DNA from: Lachnospiraceae bacterium C10
Lineage (GTDB): Bacteria; Bacillota; Clostridia; Lachnospirales; Lachnospiraceae
Length of the DNA stretch: 64,000 nt
NCBI GenBank assembly: GCA_900100095.1
Contig: FMTN01000022.1
Location: 1 to 64,000 of the forward strand
Reading direction: 5' to 3'
In this document: piece by piece, positions 18,339 through 25,864 of the stretch
How positions within the stretch are numbered: the first letter of the stretch is position 1
Layout of the letters: each line of letters starts with the position of its first letter
The notes under the pieces: model-generated
The model's input: the letters and a program-made list of their open reading frames with translations, nothing else
Database searches by the model: none
What the model was told of the DNA's origin: nothing
Program-made: the position numbers and the translations under genes

Positions 18339-19748
18339 CTATGCCTTCCGTCCTTCCACAATAAATTCTTTAAACCGAATACCATTACATTCCACAAAAG
18401 TATCCTTGCTCTTAATATCAAACTCTCTTTCCGGAGAGTTTTGATACGTAAACAATCCGATAATCTTTACAAGATCATCCGGGTTTTCTTCAAATACATG
18501 CCCCGCAGAAACAGCTGTCTTTCCTTCCAATATGCTCTTCGCATATGCATTAACATTCTCCGATGTCAGAGCATTACGAATATACTCCATCATTTCCCTG
18601 TTTTTCTCATTGACCAGATCAAGATCAAGCTCTTCTCCCATCAACATTAGGTCGATTGGTGTAGCCTTTCTTTTCTTTACCGGTGTAGCAAGTGATGAAC
18701 TGTCAAAGTAGTTCTGTCCAAAGATTTGGAACACATCATAAATGCAAGTCGAGTCCTCTTCATAGATGTCATTTTTTGACTCTATCTCACTTGCATAGAA
18801 CCTTAGCAGGTTATTAATCTTACTCTTTACACTTCCATCAGAGAGGAGCATAAACTGTGCCTTTTGTACAGCCCTGGTTCTATAGAGAATATGTCTGTCA
18901 TCAATGGTTCGCATGATTGCTTCCATCTCTTCTATGTCCATACGGATCTTCTGAATCAGTTCCTTTACCCGAATAGTAGCCTCTTCCTTGTCGACACGTT
19001 CCGTATCAATATAATCAGCTACCAATGCATCCATCAGAGTATCTTCACATTTATCGAGGCTTTCATATAGGCTCGTCCTATAGTAGAACAAATTATCATT
19101 CGTTTTAAAACGGTGGTAAGATCCCACAACGATCTTCTCCTCGTACTTTTCGAAGAATTCCAGCACCTCCTCCGGTTTCTTGCCTGAAGTCAATGTATTG
19201 ATATGATCCTCTATCGACGCTGCCAGAATACGAAGTGCCTGGTTAAGATTATCAAAGTCCTCCGATGCCTCCTTCAGAACACCTTCATAAGGACTTCCAT
19301 GTTCGGATATATGTTCAAACATCGAATATATTTTAAACAGTTTTCCTTTATACGTGATGATTGAAGGGCTTACAATTTCCTGAAACGATTTTATTATGGG
19401 AACAACCTTGTAATTGATTGCTATCTTAGACTCTTCCTCGTATTCTCCTTCTTTTTCAATAAGCCATCCTGTATCCCGTAGTCTCCGAACAAATCCGGTC
19501 GCAATAATACGTGCATCAGAAGAACCGTTATCAAGTCCCTCTTTCTCGTCGTCATCCAACTCTATCTGTTCATCAAGCCCCAGGAAATATTCTTCCGCCA
19601 TATCGAAAATAGTGCTCTTTTCAACGGCATACATGGGCATACGTTTACATTTATCCCACGCAAGAGCGAGAAGATCTACATATTTTCTTTTATTAATTCC
19701 CGTAAGCGGCCGAAATAAATCTTCGCCGATTTCTTCAAAGAGATTCAT
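18339..19748 (-). CDS. jetA: Wadjet kleisin-like subunit JetA (DUF5716-like)
   Basis: A 469-residue protein starting MNLFEEIGEDLFRPLTGINK behind GGAGAGGCGGATAG. The opening NLFEE...PL..NKR.Y pattern is that of the JetA/DUF5716 group rather than the DUF3375 JetA of type I Wadjet, so a type III-like system is likely, though I cannot prove the subtype. An N-terminal winged helix (DTGWLIEKEGEYEEESKIAI) is followed by long helices. JetA acts as the kleisin of the SMC complex. First gene of the operon jetA-jetB-jetC-jetD. Confidence 0.88.
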   Translation of the reverse strand: MNLFEEIGEDLFRPLTGINKRKYVDLLALAWDKCKRMPMYAVEKSTIFDMAEEYFLGLDEQIELDDDEKEGLDNGSSDARIIATGFVRRLRDTGWLIEKEGEYEEESKIAINYKVVPIIKSFQEIVSPSIITYKGKLFKIYSMFEHISEHGSPYEGVLKEASEDFDNLNQALRILAASIEDHINTLTSGKKPEEVLEFFEKYEEKIVVGSYHRFKTNDNLFYYRTSLYESLDKCEDTLMDALVADYIDTERVDKEEATIRVKELIQKIRMDIEEMEAIMRTIDDRHILYRTRAVQKAQFMLLSDGSVKSKINNLLRFYASEIESKNDIYEEDSTCIYDVFQIFGQNYFDSSSLATPVKKRKATPIDLMLMGEELDLDLVNEKNREMMEYIRNALTSENVNAYAKSILEGKTAVSAGHVFEENPDDLVKIIGLFTYQNSPEREFDIKSKDTFVECNGIRFKEFIVEGRKA

Positions 19749-19870
19749 CTATCCGCCTCTCCAATAATTATCCTTACTATCATCTGGCATCAATTCTGAA
19801 AGTTCATATTCCGATATCCCGACCGGCAAAACCATACCGACTCAAATTATTTCTAAGCGATAGCTGCCTG

Positions 19871-19897
19871 GATTGTGGACTCACTGAGTCCACAATC
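19871..19897. repeat. 27-bp perfect palindrome between the HTH gene and jetA
   Basis: GATTGTGGACTCA and its complement surround one base. It overlaps the stop of the small HTH gene and lies about 125 bp upstream of jetA. There is no T run on the minus strand, so it may be an operator for jetA as well as a weak terminator. Confidence 0.6.
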
Positions 19898-20084
19898 ATT
19901 TCTTATCCTGCTCAATTTTACGAGCTCTTCTAGGATCTTCCGGTTTCTTCGCATCTTTTGGAATCAGCCACATCCTTCCCATAAGAAAAGCTCCTTCAAT
20001 TCGTCCTTCTTTACAATATATTGCTACTCTTCTTTGAGACACATTCCATTTCTTTGCACATTCTGCCGATGTTAGATAATCCAT
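19896..20084 (-). CDS. Small excisionase/MerR-like HTH protein
   Basis: A 62-residue protein: MDYLTSAECAKKWNVSQRR, then a wing (YCKEGRIEGAFLMGRMWLIP) and a basic tail. It is a single HTH_17-type DNA-binding domain. The same domain forms the N-terminus of the 622-residue protein at 25865-27733 (EWNVSPRSVNDMCKKGRIQG). It sits upstream of jetA and may regulate it or be an accessory of the mobile island. The start ATG follows CGGAGGATAAAGC. Function beyond DNA binding is unknown. Confidence 0.75.
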   Translation of the reverse strand: MDYLTSAECAKKWNVSQRRVAIYCKEGRIEGAFLMGRMWLIPKDAKKPEDPRRARKIEQDKK

Positions 20085-20125
20085 GCTTTATCCTCCGTAA
20101 TTCGGTAAAAATATATTTGTTTGTA

Positions 20126-21202
20126 TTACTTCTTTTCTAATATGATCCATTCACCTTTTTTATTTGAGCCAATTCGTTTCAGTACGCCCTTTTCAACCAT
20201 AGACTGCAGGCACCGCTTAATTGTTGAATCCGAGCAATCTAAACGAGCTGCCATCTCTTTTCGTGTTAAGCCAGTTTCTTCTCGTAACAACTCTATAATT
20301 TTAAGCTCACGTCCATCTAATTTTATCGGGTCATTTATTGGGTCATTTATCGGGTCATCGTGACCCAATAAAAATTTACCACTAACATGCATTTCTCTAT
20401 TGTGAAGCTCGTGTTTCTCATTCAGCAAAAGATTCCTTAAAAACATTTCAAGGAACTCTGTCGTCTCATAGATACCATTCTTTATGCTATTATAATTTGC
20501 CCTAACCAAAGCATTTCGGAAATACCAAGAGTGCTCCGCAAACAAATCATTTTCGACATCGAATCCAAGCATGCGAAGATACTTTATTAAAAACACAGCT
20601 GTCGTTCTGGTATTGCCTTCCTCAAACACATGGATTTGCCAAAGTCTGGAAATAAAAACCGCTAAATGATGAATCACCTCATCCATTGTTAAACCGTTAT
20701 AGCGAAAATCCCTTTCCTGAGAGAAATCATAATCCAGCGTTTCTCGAAGTTCAGTAGCTCCACCATAAGATACTGTATCTCCATCAAGAACCCATTCCTT
20801 TTTCGTGATATTATAATCTCTGATTTTTCCTGCATGGGAATAAATACCGAGGAACAGCTCGCGATGAATAGATAAATATTGTGTAGGCGAAAACGTAAAT
20901 GCCTTCTCAGATAAGATTTTTGCAATTCTTGCAGACACTTTATCTGCCTCTTCTGTACGCGTCTCAACCTCAGAACGACCGTCTTTACTCTCGTAATAAC
21001 TATTGATTAAGTCTCCGGCCTCATCTACAGAGATTTCACCGTCAATGTTCTTTTTTGCAGTCTCATACAAGTATTCAGATGGTTTTAATCCATCAACATC
21101 CTGCAACCCAATCGCAGCCTGCCAAGCTTGTCCAAGTTCTTTTCTTGTAGGAGGAAGATTTTTTATATATTCCTCAAAGGGATCTTTTTTTATATCCTTC
21201 AC
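20126..21202 (-). CDS. Fic-family protein with C-terminal winged helix
   Basis: About 358 residues from a GTG at 21202, six bases after GGAGG. The frame upstream of it has no good start. The Fic core is present as HVFEEGNTRTTAVF near residue 198, so the AMP-transferring loop is nearly canonical with Thr for the usual Gly/Lys. An N-terminal GDLINSYYESKDG lies where class II inhibitory helices occur, but I cannot confirm the inhibitory Glu. The C-terminus is a winged helix (TGLTRKEMAARLDCSDSTIK). Between them is a tandem DPIN-DPIN-DPIK. Such proteins modify host or invader targets with AMP and often sit in defence islands. Confidence 0.9.
   Translation of the reverse strand: MKDIKKDPFEEYIKNLPPTRKELGQAWQAAIGLQDVDGLKPSEYLYETAKKNIDGEISVDEAGDLINSYYESKDGRSEVETRTEEADKVSARIAKILSEKAFTFSPTQYLSIHRELFLGIYSHAGKIRDYNITKKEWVLDGDTVSYGGATELRETLDYDFSQERDFRYNGLTMDEVIHHLAVFISRLWQIHVFEEGNTRTTAVFLIKYLRMLGFDVENDLFAEHSWYFRNALVRANYNSIKNGIYETTEFLEMFLRNLLLNEKHELHNREMHVSGKFLLGHDDPINDPINDPIKLDGRELKIIELLREETGLTRKEMAARLDCSDSTIKRCLQSMVEKGVLKRIGSNKKGEWIILEKK
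20325..20360. repeat. Three 12-bp tandem units inside the Fic gene
   Basis: ATCGGGTCATTT, ATTGGGTCATTT and ATCGGGTCATCG are arranged head to tail and encode the repeated DPIN linker. Copy number could change by slippage without shifting the frame. Confidence 0.9.
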
Positions 21203-21446
21203 ATCAAACCTCCATAATCCAATCAAAACTCATCTATTTTATTATATTCTATGATGCGAACACTTTCAATGTAATACCTTACCATTACAGCCATTTCGTG
21301 TACCTTTGCATAATCTCCTTGCCAAAATGGTACCCCTTGTTATTATTATTTTGCGAATAAAAAGTCAAGGGTTCACTTTGACAAGGGAACAGCTAGAGTA
21401 AAAACTCTGGTTTTTTCTATATTTAGAGATTTCTCTCTTACATACC

Positions 21447-22445
21447 TTACAAATAACTTTGAATGTAACTATTTAATTTCTCTTCTGAATCAATTCCATA
21501 AGAATTAGCTACATTACTAAAGTATTTCTTTATTTCTTCTTTACTGATTATTTCTCTAGATGGTTGTAATGGTTCATAATCGCTTCGTGCATCCTTCCAA
21601 GGGGCCTCATTATGTGTAATCTTCTCAAGGACTTTTCCACTATATTTTCCAAATGTATTGATTACTAAATCAATTACCATCTTTTCCTGATTATCTAATT
21701 CTGCAAATCGTTCCTTTAATATTGCAAACCTGTTATCTTCAATTGGGTTAAATTTGAAATCTTTAAATAAATCATATACTTTTTCATATACAGGCCCATG
21801 CACCCAAGCCATACAATCTTCTTTATATAGTGGCTTATCAAACATTACCATATATATACCCTGAATAAAGTATAAAATTTTCTGTAGCGCCAATGGTGTA
21901 ACTTCCTGCATCTGTTCAAAAATGTAAGAAATTGTTAATATCATTTTGTCTGACATACAGAACATTCCCGCAATCTCTTCAGCTGCTTTAATTGCCTTTT
22001 TATAAGCTGTTTCTCCAATCTTTTCAGCATTATCATTTAATAACTTAATCATATGATTTGGTTTCGATAAAACCTTTTTAATTACATCAGAATATTCTTT
22101 TGAAGGGATTTGTCCTGAAAGGTATCGTGTAATTGTGATCTCTCCAAATCCTAATGCAGTTGACAACGGTGCCTTTCCAATATTATAAATTGCCATTATT
22201 CTATTGATATCTTCTATGCTAACTAATCCCTCAGCACGTCTATACTGTTCGTCAATAGCTTTCATATTTAAATCCAAGAGACCAGGAATATCCATTTCCT
22301 CTCCACATTCTTCACATACAGCAACCATTATTTCGAAATCATAAGTTTTATTTTTTATTTCTTTTTTCACAATCTTTTTCCGCAGTGTGTATGCTCTGTC
22401 ATCCCTGCAATGAGTACAAAAATCGTACAATCTCTCCTTTGCCAT
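21447..22445 (-). CDS. PanA-type antitoxin (HTH plus Panacea/DUF4065 domain)
   Basis: A 332-residue protein. The N-terminus has four cysteines (CTHC near residue 12, CEEC near 46) forming a zinc ribbon as in MqsA-like antitoxins, then an HTH (TALGFGEITITRYLSGQIPS), then a SocA/Panacea domain (TPLALQKILYFIQGIYMVMF, CMAWVHGPVYEKVYDLF). Panacea-domain proteins are known as antitoxins that neutralise many unrelated toxins. It follows the small putative toxin gene by 40 bp and has a strong TAGGAGG site. It probably represses the pair through its HTH. Confidence 0.85.
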   Translation of the reverse strand: MAKERLYDFCTHCRDDRAYTLRKKIVKKEIKNKTYDFEIMVAVCEECGEEMDIPGLLDLNMKAIDEQYRRAEGLVSIEDINRIMAIYNIGKAPLSTALGFGEITITRYLSGQIPSKEYSDVIKKVLSKPNHMIKLLNDNAEKIGETAYKKAIKAAEEIAGMFCMSDKMILTISYIFEQMQEVTPLALQKILYFIQGIYMVMFDKPLYKEDCMAWVHGPVYEKVYDLFKDFKFNPIEDNRFAILKERFAELDNQEKMVIDLVINTFGKYSGKVLEKITHNEAPWKDARSDYEPLQPSREIISKEEIKKYFSNVANSYGIDSEEKLNSYIQSYL

Positions 22446-22485
22446 TTTGTTTTCCTCCTAATTATGTGTTTCGTTTTGTTTTTTT

Positions 22486-22872
22486 CTACTTAAATTGATA
22501 TTTTAGCGGATATTTCTGCTTGTGAAATGAAATTACTATAACATATCTTGATTCCAACTTATTAAATTTAATATATAGTGAAACCTGTTCCGCTCCAGAG
22601 CCAAATCTACGTAATAAATTTACATCCTTTCCAAACACATATAGCATCTCATGTTCAAATCCTTTATGATCGTTGGGACGAATCTCTGAAAAATCCATTG
22701 GAGTAAGCCCCAGTAAAATCTGTTTTCTTTGTTCTTCAGTAATTACATAGTCCATAAACAAATCTTGATTATCCTGTCTCTTATCATTCATCTCAACTCT
22801 ATATTTTCCAGCATTAATTGCAGCTTTTACTTCTTCTAGATACTTCTTAATATCATCATAAGTTGCTGTCAA
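22486..22872 (-). CDS. MqsR-like putative toxin paired with PanA
   Basis: A 128-residue protein upstream of the PanA-type antitoxin, in the usual toxin-first order. Its C-terminal half (QILLGLTPMDFSEIRPNDH, FGSGAEQVSLYIKFNK, YVIVISFHKQKY) resembles the RelE/MqsR-like RNase fold, with a final IVISFH strand as in MqsR. An mRNA-cleaving role is inferred from fold pattern and neighbour. The start is a TTG at 22872 after GGGAATAAAAT. Rare start codons are common for toxins. Confidence 0.7.
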   Translation of the reverse strand: MTATYDDIKKYLEEVKAAINAGKYRVEMNDKRQDNQDLFMDYVITEEQRKQILLGLTPMDFSEIRPNDHKGFEHEMLYVFGKDVNLLRRFGSGAEQVSLYIKFNKLESRYVIVISFHKQKYPLKYQFK

Positions 22873-22988
22873 ATTTTATTCCCAATTCATGTGATAGTAT
22901 TTTCAATTGATTCTATCATTAGAGTATACCGATGATAGGTTTTTGTCAATATCTTATCATTATATTTTTAATATTCTCATTCAAGTGT

Positions 22989-23018
22989 CAAGGCCACTTA
23001 AGGATAAGTGTCCTTCAT
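22989..23018. repeat. 30-bp exact dispersed repeat, copy 2
   Basis: Identical to 9338-9367. Here it lies about 80 bp from structured repeat copy 2, so the components that are scattered over 9.3-13.2 kb on the left occur together within 240 bp. Confidence 0.85.
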
Positions 23019-23096
23019 CCGCACCATGGAATACTAATCAAAATCGCGATAAAAAGATAACAGGATACGCAAAAAGTTGCAGGCACTTTTCGCTCC

Positions 23097-23228
23097 GACC
23101 ACCGGAATCCTATAGATTTCGGACCAAGGAAGACCCTATTCCCCCGGTAGGCAGTAACTATTTTCGCCAAAAAAGTGACGCCAAAATGACGTCACTTTAA
23201 ATCCTAGTTGACGTCAAAATGGCGTCAC
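23097..23228. repeat. Structured dispersed repeat, copy 2
   Basis: Begins ACCACCGGAATCCTAT and ends with the same pair of 19-bp elements as copy 1 (TGACGCCAAAATGACGTCA and TGACGTCAAAATGGCGTCA), 10 bp from the stop of the TOTE gene. Same orientation as copy 1, about 10 kb apart. Possible roles are terminator or recombination site. Confidence 0.8.
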
Positions 23229-23237
23229 ATACTTTTA

Positions 23238-25829
23238 TTATCCGAAGGTCATTTCCAATAATTCCTGAGCTGTATCTTTGTTCTTAACACGCATCAGATT
23301 ATCATCAATCTTTGCCCTCGAAAGTAAATTCATGCTTCCGTACCATACTATTTCATCGTCAATGATGGCAAAATGTTCATGCATATGATCCTGGAGTCTA
23401 ACCTTTATGCCACAGTTTTCTAATACCTGTACAAGAGCCTTTGTATCTTCAATCTTTTCTTCCGGGTATCCTTCGGGATTAAGTGTAACAACAATAATCT
23501 TCACCCCATCTTCTTGCCTTTTCTTTATAAACCTTACAAATGCATTTACCTTAGCCTGATTTAATCCCGGGCTGGAAATAATGACCTCTTTATTCGCCTC
23601 CTGTAAATCTCTCTCATACACTTTTTCATATGTATCTATACCAAAGATTGCATTTGCATTTTGCTTTTCAGCAATGACATTATTGCATATTTTGTATCCT
23701 ATCTTCTTATATGCTCGAAGTCGTTTATGATACATTTTTTCAAGGACACGAATATGAGAATCTACATAGTCGTAAATGATAACTTCGGTCTTAGTTTCAT
23801 AGTCTCGATGGAGGCGCCCGGCAAACTGCTCGATATTCCCTTCAGCTGCCGCAGGCATTGTAAGCATCATTGTATCAAGCCTCGGGTAATTGAATCCTTC
23901 ACCAATATACTTATCTATCGCTACCAGGATGACTGACTCCTCATCCGGAACCGACCGCATTTGCAATCTCATTTCATCCTTGGCTTTTCTACTGCCTCCA
24001 CCCTGAAGAAGATAAATATGGTCCGCTTTCCCTTGCAGTCTCTGATACAATAGTTCCGCATGTTCCCTATACTTTGTCAAAACAAGCGGGGTTCTTCCAT
24101 TTTGAACGCAGTTCTCAACGTCTATAATAATCTGCTCATTTCTGGAATCGCATTCAATAACCGCTCTGTTTGCTTCGGTAACTTTAAGATCAGATGCACT
24201 AACAAGCCTTGTAAATCTCGGATAAACAAAATGATCAATACCCTGTTTTTCAGCTCTTTCTTTAGCAGTATAACGGAATCTAATCGGACCGAACTGCATA
24301 AATACTTTCTTTTCGAGTCCATCTTCCCTCTTAGGCGTTGCGGTCAATCCATAAACGTACTTTGCTTTTGCCGATCCTATAACATCCTCGACAGTTTGTG
24401 CCGCCCCATGGTGACATTCGTCCATAATCACCATTCCATACTGTTCAATAATCGGATTGATATCATCTCCCTTACCCAGAGATGAGAATATAGCCACATC
24501 AATAATCCCCGTCATGGAATTATGTCCGGCATATAGCTTTCCAATTACGCTTTTTCTCTTCTTTACCCTACCTGTTTTGGTCTTATATTCCGGCAGCTCA
24601 GCATTTATATCCAAGAACTTAGTTAAATCCTCTATCCAGTTCTTTTGAATTTCTGTATTATGTACCAGAATAAGGGTATTAGTTTTTCTTTGTGCTATCA
24701 TATATGCGCCTACAACCGTCTTTCCAAAAGAAGTAGTTGCAGCGAGAATGCCATTATCGTGTTCCAAAATAGTCGATGCTCCCCTCATCTGCTCTTCATA
24801 TAGTGTTCCATTGAAAGAAACATCCAAAGGTGTTCCGGTGCACCTATTATCAGTCAGCGAAAAAGGAATATCCACCTCATTGAATCTATCAACCACAGAA
24901 TCAAGCAAAGCGCGAGGAATACAAATATAACCCGAGTCATCGTAACCGCAGAAAACTATTCGCGGTATACCTTTTGTTGATAATCCCATTGCAGCCTTCT
25001 TATAAAAATCCGGATTGCTAAAAGCTGCCATGCGCCGCAATGCATTTTGCATTCGTGGTTTCATGTTCTTTGTATTGATGTAAACCTTGTCAGCAATTAC
25101 AATCTCAACAGCAGAGGAAACGTCTTCTTTATGCAAAGGATGTTTAGCTTTGTCCCAAGGCTTAGTATCGTTCGAAACCTCAGAATCCGCTTCAAACTCA
25201 TTGCTAAGAACACCAAGTATTCCTTCTGCTGACCATTCTTTTATTCTTTCTTCTACGGTTTCATAAGAAAGCTTTTTCGCCTCTTTTAAGCACTCCCATT
25301 GATTTGGGTATGCATTCCAGTTTTCATCAATAAAAGCGCTATTTCCATACTTCAAAGCCTGTCCTTGTAATGGCAGTGCTACAAGATTACCAAATCCCGG
25401 CTTGCCTGTTTTTGTATTAATCGGTATATGATCCTGAGCCGGAAGCATTCTGTCATAATACTTGAAGCTTCTTATATTAACAGACTCAGCACCTTTAGTT
25501 AAAAGTGCTGTTCCAAATCTTCTTGCTGTAATGGCAGGGATTGGCTTTTCAAAAAACATCCATATATGCGCACCTTTTCCGGAACGCGAACGCTCAACCA
25601 AAATCGGCACATCATTGTTTTCACATATCTTTCTGAATGCATTAACCTCTGTCATCCAGTCCTGATCAAGGTTTGCACCGTCATCTCCACCAATTTTGTC
25701 GTCATGACAATCAAAATCAAATACAAGAAAGTTGACCGTTTCGTCAGGAAACATCGGATATAATCCGATTACATCCGATGCATCTTCCTTCGCACCGATT
25801 AAGTGCTCATACAGTACCTGCCCAGTCAA
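23238..25829 (-). CDS. TOTE-type primase-helicase-PLD nuclease protein, N-terminally short
   Basis: 863 residues. An archaeo-eukaryotic primase (AEP) domain comes first (VFDFDCHDD near residue 38 and SRSGKGAHIWMFF near 85), then an SF2 helicase (TTSFGKTVVGAYM, IMDECHHG, GLTATPKRED, QFAGRLHRD), then a C-terminal phospholipase-D-like nuclease site (HFAIIDDEIVWYGSMNL). This order defines TOTE conflict-system proteins, thought to attack invading nucleic acid. The frame opens with a TTG at 25829 just after an in-frame TGA, and the cysteine-rich N-terminal segment usual in the family is absent. The 5' end has therefore been lost or replaced. It starts 35 bp after the stop of the next upstream gene. 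Confidence 0.85.
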   Translation of the reverse strand: MTGQVLYEHLIGAKEDASDVIGLYPMFPDETVNFLVFDFDCHDDKIGGDDGANLDQDWMTEVNAFRKICENNDVPILVERSRSGKGAHIWMFFEKPIPAITARRFGTALLTKGAESVNIRSFKYYDRMLPAQDHIPINTKTGKPGFGNLVALPLQGQALKYGNSAFIDENWNAYPNQWECLKEAKKLSYETVEERIKEWSAEGILGVLSNEFEADSEVSNDTKPWDKAKHPLHKEDVSSAVEIVIADKVYINTKNMKPRMQNALRRMAAFSNPDFYKKAAMGLSTKGIPRIVFCGYDDSGYICIPRALLDSVVDRFNEVDIPFSLTDNRCTGTPLDVSFNGTLYEEQMRGASTILEHDNGILAATTSFGKTVVGAYMIAQRKTNTLILVHNTEIQKNWIEDLTKFLDINAELPEYKTKTGRVKKRKSVIGKLYAGHNSMTGIIDVAIFSSLGKGDDINPIIEQYGMVIMDECHHGAAQTVEDVIGSAKAKYVYGLTATPKREDGLEKKVFMQFGPIRFRYTAKERAEKQGIDHFVYPRFTRLVSASDLKVTEANRAVIECDSRNEQIIIDVENCVQNGRTPLVLTKYREHAELLYQRLQGKADHIYLLQGGGSRKAKDEMRLQMRSVPDEESVILVAIDKYIGEGFNYPRLDTMMLTMPAAAEGNIEQFAGRLHRDYETKTEVIIYDYVDSHIRVLEKMYHKRLRAYKKIGYKICNNVIAEKQNANAIFGIDTYEKVYERDLQEANKEVIISSPGLNQAKVNAFVRFIKKRQEDGVKIIVVTLNPEGYPEEKIEDTKALVQVLENCGIKVRLQDHMHEHFAIIDDEIVWYGSMNLLSRAKIDDNLMRVKNKDTAQELLEMTFG

Positions 25830-25864
25830 TTTTTTATATCGCTCCTTTACACTAAATTCTTGTT

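Noticed and set aside
20325-20360. CRISPR-like repeat
   Set aside because: Only three 12-bp units without spacers, inside a coding frame that stays open; this is a tandem repeat.
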